In this document: positions 25,044-33,555 of the stretch, piece by piece | How the letters are laid out: every line of letters starts with the position of its first letter | How positions within the stretch are numbered: position 1 is the stretch's first letter | Source: Neobacillus mesonae | GTDB lineage: Bacteria > Bacillota > Bacilli > Bacillales > Cytobacillaceae | Direction: 5' to 3' | NCBI RefSeq assembly: GCF_001636315.1 | Contig: NZ_KV440949.1 | Location: forward strand, 3,714,973 to 3,778,972 | Length of the DNA: 64,000 nt | Position numbers and translations under genes: made by a program | The notes under the pieces: generated by a model | The model's database searches: none | What the model was told of the DNA's origin: nothing | What the model saw: only the letters and a program-made list of their open reading frames with translations

Positions 25044-25736
25044 ATGACAAAGGAATCAATACTCGTTGTGGAAGATGAAGAGAAAATTGCCCGGCTTTTG
25101 GAGCTTGAACTTGAATATGAAGGGTATACCGTTACAAAAGCGCTGGACGGAATAGAAGGGCTAGAAGCTTATCGCACCAAAGACTGGGATTTGATTTTAT
25201 TGGATGTTATGCTTCCCGGTTTGAGCGGAATTGAAATTTTAAGGAGAATCCGGGCGAATGACAGTCATACACCGGTACTGTTATTAACGGCGAAAGATTC
25301 AGTAGAGGACAAAGTCTCAGGACTTGATTTGGGGGCGAATGATTATATCACGAAGCCGTTTCAAATTGAAGAGCTGCTGGCAAGAATCCGGTCCGCACTC
25401 AGGTTTAAACCAGTAGAACAGCAAGAAGAAGCTGACTGGCTGGCTATTGCCGATTTAAAGCTAAATGAAAAAACAAGAGAGGTCGTAAAGGGCGGTGCTC
25501 AGATAGAATTAACCCCGAGAGAATTTGACCTCCTTGCATTCCTATTGAAAAATAAACGCCAGGTTCTGCAGCGCGAACAGATTTTGGAAGCAGTTTGGGG
25601 CTATGACTTTTTAGGCGATACCAATGTTGTCGATGTCTATATTCGATATCTCAGGAAAAAAGTTGATATACCTAGTGAACCGTCACTCATTCACACGGTT
25701 CGCGGCGTAGGATATGTCATAAAGGAATCAAAATGA
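25044..25736 (+). CDS. OmpR-family response regulator (YkoG-like)
   Basis: Regulator of 230 residues. Receiver residues D11-E12, D54 in ILLDVMLPGLSG and the KPFQIEEL motif are present; the C-terminal winged helix has ELTPREFDLLAFLLKNKRQV and ends HTVRGVGYVIKESK. ATG 25044 follows an AAGGGGGAG site. It overlaps the kinase by four bases. Gene order regulator-kinase-PepSY protein resembles ykoG-ykoH-ykoI of B. subtilis. Confidence 0.95.
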   Translation: MTKESILVVEDEEKIARLLELELEYEGYTVTKALDGIEGLEAYRTKDWDLILLDVMLPGLSGIEILRRIRANDSHTPVLLLTAKDSVEDKVSGLDLGANDYITKPFQIEELLARIRSALRFKPVEQQEEADWLAIADLKLNEKTREVVKGGAQIELTPREFDLLAFLLKNKRQVLQREQILEAVWGYDFLGDTNVVDVYIRYLRKKVDIPSEPSLIHTVRGVGYVIKESK

Positions 25737-27082
25737 AGCTTAAGAACAAAATCAATTTATATACCGCAGTGCTGTTTTCAATTCTTTTGCTGTTAATGAA
25801 TCTATCCGTTTATTTTTTATTTAGCAGTCTAATGGTGAATTCTCAGCTTGATATTGCGAAAAGTGAAGCCGTTAAAACGTCAGAAGCCTTTAATCAATCG
25901 CTTGGTACCATTCCTGATCGGGATTTATTGCGGGCATATGTACCGATTAATGGAATGATTCGTATTGTTAAAGAAGATTTAAGGGGTCCCCTCGTTACTT
26001 CGCAAACTGAACAAAGTTTAAGTAAGCAAAAAGCGGTTTACTATACTGGAGAAGTAACCAAAAAGCTTAAAATCGGGCAGAATAGCTATATTTTTAACTC
26101 AATGCCAATTATTTTGCAGGATGGAAATGTTGCCAATTTGCAAATTTTTAAAAACATCGATATTACAATGGATATCATTAAGACATTACGCATTGTCTTG
26201 ACGGCAGTGACGATTTTGGCATTGATTCCTGCTTTTATCTCCAGCAGTGTACTTAGTAAGCTCATTACAAATCCAGTAGCCACGATGATTAACACGATGA
26301 GGGACATCAAGGAAAGCGGTCATTTCAAACGGCTGCCATTAAAAGTTGAATCAAAGGACGAGCTGTATCAGATGGGAGAAACCTTCAACCATATGATTGA
26401 TTTATTGGAAAGCAATTTTGAAAAACAAAAATTGTTTGTTTCCAACGCTTCACATGAATTAAAAACACCACTGACGATTATCGAAAGCTATGCCAGCTTG
26501 TTAAAAAGACGAGGAGCGAACGATCCTAAGCTTTTTGAAGAATCCATAGAAGCCATTCATTCTGAAGCAATAAGGATGAAGGAAATGACTGAGCAGCTGT
26601 TAATGCTTGCTAAACATCATGAGGGATGGAATATTAATCGGTCGCACTTCAATCTGGTTGAATTAGTCCAGCAGACTGTAAAAAACTTTCAAAGTGCCTA
26701 TCATCGAAAAATTGTTTTAGATGGGGATGTCTTAAGTAATATTACCATTCAAACAGATGAACAAAAGCTGAAGCAGCTCTTATTTATATTTTTGGATAAT
26801 GCAAGGAAATATAGTGACGACATGATCATGGTTTCACTTGGAAAGGAAAGGGAAGAGGTCTGTATTCGGATTATGGACCATGGAATTGGCATATCCGAGG
26901 ATGAGCTGTCTAAAGTGTTCGATCGTTTTTACCGCGTTGATAAAGCAAGAAGTCGTAAAAGCGGTGGTACTGGCCTGGGGCTTCCTTTGGCAAAGGAGAT
27001 TGCAGAAGCCATTGGCGTAAGAGTCACATTAGAAAGCAAGGAAGGCATTGGAACAACAGTTTCCCTTTATATTCCGCTGTAA
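25733..27082 (+). CDS. sensor histidine kinase (YkoH-like)
   Basis: Membrane kinase of 449 residues, ATGA-coupled to the regulator. TM1 is about 10-32, an external domain of about 115 residues follows, TM2 is about 152-174, HAMP then runs to about 225. The HisKA motif is NASHELKTPLT with H241; ATP-binding motifs are FLDNARKYS, DHGIGIS and GGTGLGLPLA. The external domain lacks a recognised fold. Downstream PepSY proteins are exported or anchored outside, so the system probably reads the cell envelope. Confidence 0.94.
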   Translation: MKLKNKINLYTAVLFSILLLLMNLSVYFLFSSLMVNSQLDIAKSEAVKTSEAFNQSLGTIPDRDLLRAYVPINGMIRIVKEDLRGPLVTSQTEQSLSKQKAVYYTGEVTKKLKIGQNSYIFNSMPIILQDGNVANLQIFKNIDITMDIIKTLRIVLTAVTILALIPAFISSSVLSKLITNPVATMINTMRDIKESGHFKRLPLKVESKDELYQMGETFNHMIDLLESNFEKQKLFVSNASHELKTPLTIIESYASLLKRRGANDPKLFEESIEAIHSEAIRMKEMTEQLLMLAKHHEGWNINRSHFNLVELVQQTVKNFQSAYHRKIVLDGDVLSNITIQTDEQKLKQLLFIFLDNARKYSDDMIMVSLGKEREEVCIRIMDHGIGISEDELSKVFDRFYRVDKARSRKSGGTGLGLPLAKEIAEAIGVRVTLESKEGIGTTVSLYIPL

Positions 27083-27129
27083 CGGGCAATTTTTTATTTT
27101 AGCCTGTTTAAAAATGAAAAAACACCCTT

Positions 27130-27164
27130 TTTCTCAGCATTTTCTCATTTTAATGGATGATAAT
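27130..27164 (+). promoter_or_regulatory. 11-bp-spaced direct repeats and -10 before the first PepSY gene
   Basis: TTTCTCA at 27130-27136 and 27141-27147 are exactly 11 bp apart and are followed by GATAAT (27159-27164). No -35 is visible, fitting activation by an OmpR-type regulator such as the one encoded at 25044. Confidence 0.6.
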
Positions 27165-27196
27165 GAAGGTAATGAAAATGGAATGAGGTATATAAA

Positions 27197-27892
27197 ATGA
27201 GAAAAAAACGATGGATTTGGATTCTCATCAGTATTTTTACAGTTGTCATTTTGTTTATCGGGTTTCTGCAATGGAATGGGTTAAATTCCAAAGCTGCAGC
27301 TTTGTCAAAGGAGAAAGCAACAGACCTTGTTGAACAAAGATACAAAGGAAAAGTCACGAAAATTAATAAAGTTGATGGACAATATACCATTGAGATGAAC
27401 CGAAATAAAATGCGCTATGAAATTAAGCTTCAATCGAATGGCCAGGTTTTGTCCTTTTCAAAAATAGACAGTAATGAAAAGCAGGATCAGCCGCAAACAA
27501 AAACGGACGCAGAGATTAAAAAACTCTTGTTCACTGAATTCAAAGGAGAAATCGTTTCCTTTAAAAAACATTCGGAAAAGCAAAGAGATATATATGATGT
27601 TGTTCTACAAAGCAAAGACCGAAAGTCGATTGTCAAAGTGGATGCACAGACAGGGGAAATTATTTTTCGAAAAATAATTGAATTTAACAAGCCAACCGTG
27701 AAAGTATCTGAAGCCGAGGCATCCAAAATTGCTCTTGAACAAGTAAAAGGAAAAGTGGATGATATTGAATTGGAGGAATCAGGCGGTACCTCCTATTATC
27801 TTGTTGATATAGATACTGAGGATGATCGGGAAGCGACTATTCAAATACATGCCATTACCGGTGAGGTCCTGTCTGTTACCTGGGATGATTAA
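27197..27892 (+). CDS. membrane-anchored protein with three PepSY repeats
   Basis: Protein of 231 residues with an N-terminal anchor (WIWILISIFTVVILFIGFLQ) and an extracytoplasmic part made of three PepSY-type repeats, about 37-95, 105-160 and 170-231. Repeat cores are KATDLVEQRYKGKVTKINK, IVKVDAQTGEIIFRK and ASKIALEQVKGKVDDIELEE with the final ATIQIHAITGEVLSVTWDD. PepSY domains are thought to modulate peptidases or bind metals at the envelope; the role here is not known. It lies 115 bp after the kinase behind its own regulated promoter. Confidence 0.85.
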   Translation: MRKKRWIWILISIFTVVILFIGFLQWNGLNSKAAALSKEKATDLVEQRYKGKVTKINKVDGQYTIEMNRNKMRYEIKLQSNGQVLSFSKIDSNEKQDQPQTKTDAEIKKLLFTEFKGEIVSFKKHSEKQRDIYDVVLQSKDRKSIVKVDAQTGEIIFRKIIEFNKPTVKVSEAEASKIALEQVKGKVDDIELEESGGTSYYLVDIDTEDDREATIQIHAITGEVLSVTWDD

Positions 27893-27907
27893 TGAACTTC
27901 TAACGTT

Positions 27908-27973
27908 TTCTCATTGAATTCTAATCTTTCTTTCCTTTTTCTCTAATCTTCGCCGGTTAAAGTAGGAGTATAG
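27908..27973 (+). promoter_or_regulatory. putative regulator sites and promoter before the second PepSY gene
   Basis: TTCTCATT (27908) and TTCTAATC (27919) are 11 bp apart; TCTAATC recurs at 27920 and 27942, 22 bp apart. The downstream block 27953-27973 repeats the element at 25008. The pattern resembles the 27130 site, suggesting the same regulator. Confidence 0.55.
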
Positions 27974-27994
27974 AAAAGGAAATGGAGATGGTTC

Positions 27995-28552
27995 ATGATG
28001 AAACATAAACTTATAATCGGGTCTATTGCAGCAACGGTTTTACTAGGTGGGGCAATGGCAGCAAATGCTGCAAAAAACAATCAGCCGGAAAAAATCGTTC
28101 AAAAAGCGGAAACTGGCAATGGAATGATTTCACTTGAAGAAGCCAAAGCGGTTGCTTTAAAACAACATGATGGGATTGTTGAAGCGATTGAATTAGAGGA
28201 TCGTTCGGGAAAGGCTTATTATGAAGTAGAAATTGAAAAAGGCGATAAGGATTTTGATATTAGAATTGACGCTAAATCAGGAGAGGTTTTAGCTTCGAAA
28301 GACCGGGATGATGATCATGATCAAGCTGATGATCAGGAACTCCCTTCAACTCAGAATAAAAATCTATTGTCAGCCCAAGAGGCAAAAAAGATTGCAGAAG
28401 ATAAAATAAAAGGGAAGGTCATGGAAATCGATTTGGAAGATGAAGACGGCCAACCAGCCTTCGAAGTAGAACTAAAAACCAACACCGGAGAAGTTGAACT
28501 GAAAATCGACGCAATAACCGGAAAAATCCTAAAAGAAGAACATGACAACTAA
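27995..28552 (+). CDS. secreted protein with two PepSY domains (YkoI-like)
   Basis: Protein of 185 residues with a signal peptide (MMKHKLIIGSIAATVLLGGAM, cleavage near ANAA). Two PepSY repeats follow: SLEEAKAVALKQHDGIVEAI to FDIRIDAKSGEVL, and SAQEAKKIAEDKIKGKVMEI to VELKIDAITGKIL, joined by an acidic linker DRDDDHDQADDQE. GGAG lies 7 bases before ATG 27995. It is probably co-regulated with the anchored PepSY protein upstream. Confidence 0.88.
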   Translation: MMKHKLIIGSIAATVLLGGAMAANAAKNNQPEKIVQKAETGNGMISLEEAKAVALKQHDGIVEAIELEDRSGKAYYEVEIEKGDKDFDIRIDAKSGEVLASKDRDDDHDQADDQELPSTQNKNLLSAQEAKKIAEDKIKGKVMEIDLEDEDGQPAFEVELKTNTGEVELKIDAITGKILKEEHDN

Positions 28553-28558
28553 GTATAA

Positions 28559-28597
28559 TGCAAAAAAAGCGGGAGAGATGCCTCTCCTGCTTTTTTG
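28559..28597 (+). terminator. intrinsic terminator after the PepSY gene
   Basis: An A7 GCGGGAGAG arm pairs with CTCTCCTGC T6 around an ATGC loop (one G-T pair), directly after the stop codon. Confidence 0.93.
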
Positions 28598-28607
28598 CAT
28601 TTTTAAT

Positions 28608-28684
28608 GGTGTCAGGCACCATGTGGAAATTTCGCAAACTGTCCACTCCACGCGGACAAATGTCCGTGAGTGGTGTCAGGCACC
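28608..28684. repeat. 77-bp composite repeat bounded by GGTGTCAGGCACC
   Basis: Two direct copies of GGTGTCAGGCACC (28608-28620 and 28672-28684) enclose a GGACAAATGTCC hairpin and a CACCATGTGGAAATTT segment. On the minus strand it aligns with 48231-48320: CACCACTC, then GGACA..TGTCC, then ACAGTT. It looks like a small non-coding dispersed element of the REP/BIME kind. The following 300 bases to 28986 are AT-rich, with a TATAAT at 28933-28938 inside a GGTTTAA/TTAAACC dyad (28910-28948) that may control gltP. Confidence 0.75.
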
Positions 28685-28986
28685 GATTATTGCACTAAAA
28701 TTGTTCCAAATAAGTACCAAAAAGGCACTGAAAAAGCACTGTGATATTATATTAAAATTATATAAATTAATTTCCAAAATTATTGTAAAATCAAAGATTT
28801 TATAAAGGGGAAAATAAAAATAATTTGTACCAAGGTAAAATTTACTGTTGATTAAATAAAAAAAAGGAAATAAAATTAATTTAGCGCGAAAGTGAATAGC
28901 GATGAAAGCGGTTTAATCTTATATCAAAATAATATAATGGGTTAAACCTTCCATCTTTTAGGACAACATAGATTGGAGAGGTGCAA

Positions 28987-30240
28987 ATGAAAAAAGTGAA
29001 AATTAGTTTAGCGTGGCAGATTTTTATCGGCCTAGTTCTCGGAATTATTGTCGGTGGCGTTTTTTATGGAAATACACAAGTGGCCGATTTTCTTCAGCCG
29101 TTCGGAACCATTTTTATCCGTTTAATTAAAATGATTGTGGTGCCAATTGTTGTTTCCAGTATTATTGTTGGGGTTGCCGGCGTTGGTGACATGAAGTCAT
29201 TAGGGAAACTCGGCGGGAAAACACTCCTTTACTTTGAAATTATTACCACTATTGCCATCATAGTTGGCTTATTTGCCGGGAACGTTTTTCATCCTGGAAC
29301 TGGTATAGACCGAACTCAATTAACTAAAACAGATATTAATACTTATGTTGAGACAGCAAAAACAACAGAGAGCCATTCAATGGCCGATACATTCATAAAT
29401 ATTGTTCCGACAAATATCATCCAATCCTTAGCAAATGGTGATATGTTAGCTATTATTTTCTTCTCTGTAATGTTTGGTTTAGGTATTGCTGCAATTGGGG
29501 AAAAAGGCGAACCACTGTTAAAGTTTTTCAGAGGAACAGCAGATGCGATGTTCTATGTCACTAACCAAATTATGAAGGTTGCCCCGATTGGTGTATTTGC
29601 CTTAATCGGAGTTACTGTTTCTAAGTTTGGTTTATCATCACTTATCCCGCTGGGAAAACTTGTAATCGTAGTTTACGGAGCGATGGCATTTTTCATTTTA
29701 GTCGTTCTTGGGTTGACTGCGAAAATTGTTGGTATCAATATCTTTAAGTTTTTAAAGTATTTAAAAGACGAACTGTTATTAGGATATTCAACATCCAGCT
29801 CAGAAACAGTACTTCCAAAGATCATGGAAAAAATGGAAAAGCTCGGCTGTCCGAAATCCATTACATCATTTGTTATTCCGACTGGTTATTCGTTTAACCT
29901 TGACGGGTCGACTCTTTACCAAGCCATTGCTGCATTATTCATTGCGCAAATGTACGGCATTCATATGAGTATCACCCATCAAATTACATTAGTACTTGTA
30001 TTGATGATTACCTCAAAAGGAATTGCCGGGGTACCAGGAGTTTCATTCGTCGTATTACTCGCGACGTTGGGAACCGTAGGCATTCCAGCAGAAGGTCTAG
30101 CCTTCATCGCAGGTATCGACCGAATCCTCGACATGGCCCGTACATGTGTCAACATCGTCGGCAACTCATTAGCTGCGGTTGTCATTTCTAAATGGGAAGG
30201 TCATAAGGTTAACGATGAAGTTGAGCAATCAGCAGCATAA
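28987..30240 (+). CDS. gltP: dicarboxylate/amino acid:cation symporter (GltP-like proton-glutamate symporter)
   Basis: Secondary transporter of 417 residues, DAACS family. Signature regions are the serine-rich re-entrant loop YSTSSSETVLPKIMEKME, then SFVIPTGYSFNLDGSTLYQA and the second re-entrant loop GIAGVPGVSFVVLLATLG, with GIDRILDMARTCVNIVGN binding the substrate amino and carboxyl groups. The sequence is close to E. coli GltP over this part. ATG 28987 has GGAGAGG just upstream. Likely role is uptake of glutamate or aspartate with protons. The neighbouring Cache kinase is convergent and not obviously linked. Confidence 0.9.
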   Translation: MKKVKISLAWQIFIGLVLGIIVGGVFYGNTQVADFLQPFGTIFIRLIKMIVVPIVVSSIIVGVAGVGDMKSLGKLGGKTLLYFEIITTIAIIVGLFAGNVFHPGTGIDRTQLTKTDINTYVETAKTTESHSMADTFINIVPTNIIQSLANGDMLAIIFFSVMFGLGIAAIGEKGEPLLKFFRGTADAMFYVTNQIMKVAPIGVFALIGVTVSKFGLSSLIPLGKLVIVVYGAMAFFILVVLGLTAKIVGINIFKFLKYLKDELLLGYSTSSSETVLPKIMEKMEKLGCPKSITSFVIPTGYSFNLDGSTLYQAIAALFIAQMYGIHMSITHQITLVLVLMITSKGIAGVPGVSFVVLLATLGTVGIPAEGLAFIAGIDRILDMARTCVNIVGNSLAAVVISKWEGHKVNDEVEQSAA

Positions 30241-30251
30241 TGCAAGAATGG

Positions 30252-30286
30252 AAAAAACGGTGCTTGGTGTCAGGCACCGTTTTTTT
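30252..30286 (+). terminator. intrinsic terminator of gltP
   Basis: AAAAAACGGTGC pairs with GCACCGTTTTTT around a ten-base loop; the loop and right arm contain one GGTGTCAGGCACC copy (30266-30278). Confidence 0.92.
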
Positions 30287-30292
30287 ATATAA

Positions 30293-30322
30293 AAAAATCG
30301 TAGAGAAATTCTCCACGATTTT
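30293..30322 (-). terminator. intrinsic terminator of the Cache kinase gene
   Basis: On the minus strand ATCGTGGAGA and TCTCTACGAT form a stem around ATT, followed by T7. It overlaps the last codons of the kinase. Confidence 0.85.
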
Positions 30323-31841
30323 ATTGATTATTTATTTCAAGTGCTAATGGTATTGTAATTTCAACTTCTGTTCCTTTATTTAAAGTGCTCGTTAAATTAA
30401 TGTCCCCGCCGTAAGACTCAATAATTCGTTTACATACCGTTAAACCTAAGCCGGAGCCGTCCTTTTTCAAAGTATAAAACGGATTAAATGCCTGAGCGAT
30501 TTGTTCGGCAGACATCCCTGATCCATTATCTTTGACCCTTATGGAGCATAAATTATTTTTTCTTTCTAAAAAGATATACAAACTTCCACCGTTCGGCATA
30601 GCTTGCAGGGAATTCTTAGTTAAGTTAAGGATGACCTGTTTTAATTGGTCTTTAACACACGAAACAAAGAGCGATTCCGATGAATACGAAGTAATTAATT
30701 CAATGTTGGTAAAATTGGCCTCGGATTGAATGATTGGATTGATTTCCGCTGTGATATGGTTGGCGTCATAGGTTTTTAAATGATAGGCAGTCGGTTTACC
30801 TAATACTAATAACTCGCTCACTATCGAATTAATCCGGTCTATCTCTGTCTGAATCACTTCAAAGTATGAATGTGCCTTTTCGTCGCGGTATTCTTCACTT
30901 AGTAACTTCACCAGCCCTTTTATTCCTGTTAGTGGATTTCTAATTTCATGGGCGGTGCTGGCAGCCAGCTTTCCAATTAACTCCAGTTTATGAATCTCCG
31001 TTTGCTCCTGTTCCTTTTTCAGATTCCTTCTTAAAAGAATGTATTTAATAAGTAAATATAAAATGTTAAAAACTGTTAAAAGAATAAAAAGGTATTTTAA
31101 AAACGTTCTTCTGTAGTCATCGGCAGTGTTGAAATTCTTAAATGCCGTAATGGTCCAAGGTAGCTGGGCGACACTGGTTCTTGAGATGACAGTGTTATCT
31201 TTTGGAATTTGACCAGTTTTAAAAAGGGTTTGTCCAGTGTTATCAACAACAAGTACGGTTTCCCCTTTTATTTGGTTTTTAATTTTTGCTTCCATTTCAT
31301 CTAGTCTTAAAGACGCAATCAGTACCCCTTTAACACGCCCCTGTTCGACAATCGGAGTGGAAATGGAGATGATGTAACGACCCATTATACTGCCAATATG
31401 CGGTTTTGAAAAACTTGTCTTCTTAGTTTTGACGGTATGTTGAAAATAGGGACGCTTGCCCACATTTACAGGGTTATTTATAGGATTTGTACCAATCAGT
31501 ACATCACCGTCCGTATTGGCCCAATAAAAACCAGAAAAACGCGTATCTTTCCCCGCAGTTTCTGTAAGTATTTTTTTCAATTCACTAAGGTCGTTTTTTT
31601 GTACTTTTATGGAAGTTGCCAGCATTTCTAATCTGCCAACCGTTTCCCCAAGGAAATTCTCGATATTCATGGCATAAGTATTGGCAATTTTTTGTGCCTC
31701 AATCTTTTCCTCAGTGTTCATCATTTTTACATGATGCTGCGAGAGTATGTAACTTATGCCGGCTGCTGGGAGTATGGTTAGCAGTATGTATATGAGTATA
31801 TGTTTTTTTACAAATGTTTTCGCATCGTGCTGAAAGGCCAA
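30321..31841 (-). CDS. orphan Cache-domain sensor histidine kinase (KinD-like sporulation-kinase type)
   Basis: Membrane kinase of 506 residues. TM1 about 12-34; an extracellular double-Cache sensor about 38-245 (SGFYWANTDGDVLIGTNP, VGKRPYFQHTVKTKKTSFSK typical of dCache_1); TM2 about 248-270; HisKA motif ASTAHEIRNPLTGIKGLV with H298; ATPase motifs NLTKNSLQAMPNGG, DNGSGMS and GSGLGLTVCKRI. The HEIRNPLT kinase core is that of Bacillus phosphorelay kinases (KinA-KinE), and no response regulator gene is adjacent, as for those. Start is TTG 31841 with GAGGAG 9 bases upstream. An AGTTATAAT/ATTATAACT dyad (31860-31904) sits in its promoter region. Ligands of Cache domains are usually small carboxylates or amino acids. 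Confidence 0.88.
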   Translation of the reverse strand: MAFQHDAKTFVKKHILIYILLTILPAAGISYILSQHHVKMMNTEEKIEAQKIANTYAMNIENFLGETVGRLEMLATSIKVQKNDLSELKKILTETAGKDTRFSGFYWANTDGDVLIGTNPINNPVNVGKRPYFQHTVKTKKTSFSKPHIGSIMGRYIISISTPIVEQGRVKGVLIASLRLDEMEAKIKNQIKGETVLVVDNTGQTLFKTGQIPKDNTVISRTSVAQLPWTITAFKNFNTADDYRRTFLKYLFILLTVFNILYLLIKYILLRRNLKKEQEQTEIHKLELIGKLAASTAHEIRNPLTGIKGLVKLLSEEYRDEKAHSYFEVIQTEIDRINSIVSELLVLGKPTAYHLKTYDANHITAEINPIIQSEANFTNIELITSYSSESLFVSCVKDQLKQVILNLTKNSLQAMPNGGSLYIFLERKNNLCSIRVKDNGSGMSAEQIAQAFNPFYTLKKDGSGLGLTVCKRIIESYGGDINLTSTLNKGTEVEITIPLALEINNQ

Positions 31842-32038
31842 GGGGATCTACTCCTCAATAGTTATAATTATATTTTACTATTATTTTATATTTAGATTAT
31901 AACTTTTCCTCTATTAGTCAAGAATTATTTTGAAAATTTGGACAACATTGGGGTTTTGCCAATACGAGATAGTTTTATTTTCATATTTTAATAATATAAG
32001 GCTTAGATATTTATTACGTAAACAGTAAGGTGGTGAAA

Positions 32039-32341
32039 ATGGTGCATTATGATGGGCGCAGACGTCCATTTACCTTCTGTATATTTCCTGGATATCGTTG
32101 GTGAGGACCGGGCTGCAGCGGGCCGGGTGCCCCCATAAATGAGGTGGATGGTTGTTGTTATAAACATGACCGCTGTCTTAGCAGCGGTAGAATTCCCTGT
32201 GAATGCGATTTTGAATTCATGAGATGCCTGGAACATAAACGGAATCCAGACACAGACGAAGGCAGGAAAGCCCAACTCATGTATGATTTTATGAAACTCA
32301 AAACTTTATTTACCTGCGGCGACTGGCCGAGGCAATATTAG
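32039..32341 (+). pseudogene. parvovirus-VP1-like phospholipase A2-type small protein with an in-frame UGA
   Basis: From ATG 32039 (AAGGTGG 5 bases upstream) the frame reads MVHYDGRRRPFTFCIFPGYR, W, then TGA at 32102-32104 and continues open for 78 codons to TAG 32341 with GPGCSGPGAPINEVDGCC and YKHDRC. The segment D-x-CC-x-x-HD-x-C is the catalytic signature of phospholipase A2, and the FPGYRxCGPGCSGPGAP context is that of the small VP1-like proteins of Bacillus. In that context the residue at the TGA is normally cysteine (TGC or TGT). A single-base nonsense change or sequencing error is the simplest reading; a shorter product from GTG 32144 would lack the glycine-rich calcium loop. Confidence 0.75.
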
Positions 32342-32412
32342 ACAGCGGCATCTGGGATGGATGCTGCTTTTTGTTGTACTTTGGGATCCCAATGGAGGGG
32401 AAAATAAGATGT

Positions 32413-33403
32413 TTTTGCCCAAGGAGCTGCGAGGAAGGGTGTTGGCGGTAAAAATGAAGGGTTGATTTTGCCCAAGGAGCTGCGAGGAAGGGGGCTAGCG
32501 GTAAAAATAAAGGGTTGATTCTGCCTGAGAGGCTGAGAGGAAGGGGGGTGGCGGTAAAAATGAAGGGTTGATTTTGCCCGAGAAGCTGAGAGGAAGGGGG
32601 CTATCGGTAAAAATAAAGGGTTGATTCTGCCCGTGAAGCTGAGAGGAAGGAGGCTGGCGGTAAAAATAAAGGGTTGATTCTGCCCGAGGAGCTGCGAGGA
32701 AGGGGGGGAGCGTAAAAATAAAGGGTTGATTCTGCCCGAGGAGCTGCTTGAAGGAGGCTGGCGGTAAAATGAAGGGCTGATTTTGCCCGAGGAGCTGCGA
32801 GGAAGGGTGTTGGCGGTAAAAATGAAGGGCTAATTTTGCCCGAGGAGCTGCTTGGTAGGGTGCTGGCGGTAAAAAATGAAAAGGTGATTTTGCCCGTGAA
32901 GCTGCTTGGCCGGGTGCTGGCGGTAAAAATGAAGGGTTGATTCTGCCCGTGAAGCTGAGAGGAAGGGGGCTATCGGTAAAAATAAAGGGTTGATTTTGCC
33001 CGAGAAGGTGTCGGTAAGGGGGCTCGCGGTAAAAAGAACAGAGCTCTATTGCCCGAAAAGGTACCCAAGCAGTCCTCAACGGTAAAAAGAACCGGTATCT
33101 ATTGCCCGAAGAGGCACCCAAGCAGTCCCCTGCGGTAAAAAAGAACCGGTATCTATTGCCCGAAGAGGCACCCAAGCAGTCCCCCGCGGTAAAAAGAACA
33201 GAGCTCTATTGCCCGAAGAGGCACCCAAGCAGTCCCCCGCGGTAAAAAGAACTGAGTTCTATTGCCCGATGAGGTACCCAAGCAGTCTCCAGCGGTAAAA
33301 AGAACCGGTATCTATTGCCCGAAGAGGCACCCAAGCAGTCCCCCATGGTAAAAAGAACCGAGTACTATTGCCGGAAGAGAGCCCGAAGCCTGTCCCCATG
33401 GTT
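32413..33403. repeat. 53-bp tandem repeat array, 19 units in two subfamilies
   Basis: GGTAAAAA anchors occur at 32447, 32500, 32553, 32606, 32659, 32711, 32763, 32815, 32868, 32922, 32975, 33028, 33081, 33134, 33188, 33241, 33294, 33347 and (GGTTAAA) 33400: steps of 52-54, mostly 53. Units up to about 33010 read GCCCGAGGAGCTG, GAGGAAGG, GGCGGTAAAAAT, GAAGGGTTGATTTT; later ones read GCCCGAAGAGGCACCCAAGCAG, CGGTAAAAAGAACCGG, TATCTATT. One switch point separates the two. Open minus-strand frames through it are an effect of stop-free units. Confidence 0.97.
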
Positions 33404-33503
33404 AAATGACCTAAATTCCAATACTAGCAAATGTCACTAGCAAAGGTTCTTGGCAATTCCCGAAATACTCCCGACTTCTGTAGTACAATATTTTTAAAAA
33501 AGT

Positions 33504-33534
33504 TGAAACTTTTCAATGCTGACTTTTCTCTAAT
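33504..33534 (+). promoter_or_regulatory. ECF-type promoter of the sigma/DUF4179 operon
   Basis: TGAAACTTTT (33504-33513) and TCTAAT (33529-33534), 15 bases apart. The same arrangement precedes the other two ECF sigma genes (8349, 61291), fitting autoregulation. Confidence 0.7.
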
Positions 33535-33555
33535 GTGTGAAAGGAGGTCAGGCGA

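Noticed and set aside
32102-32140. Bacterial SECIS element after the UGA of the VP1-like gene
   Set aside because: The segment is GC-rich and can fold, but I could not identify a defined stem with the required loop; selenocysteine use is rare in this group.
32495-33175. 226-codon open frame on the minus strand through the 53-bp array
   Set aside because: The unit is stop-free in several frames and the period is not a multiple of three, so the frame drifts and gives Pro/Phe-rich nonsense; no ribosome site or family similarity.
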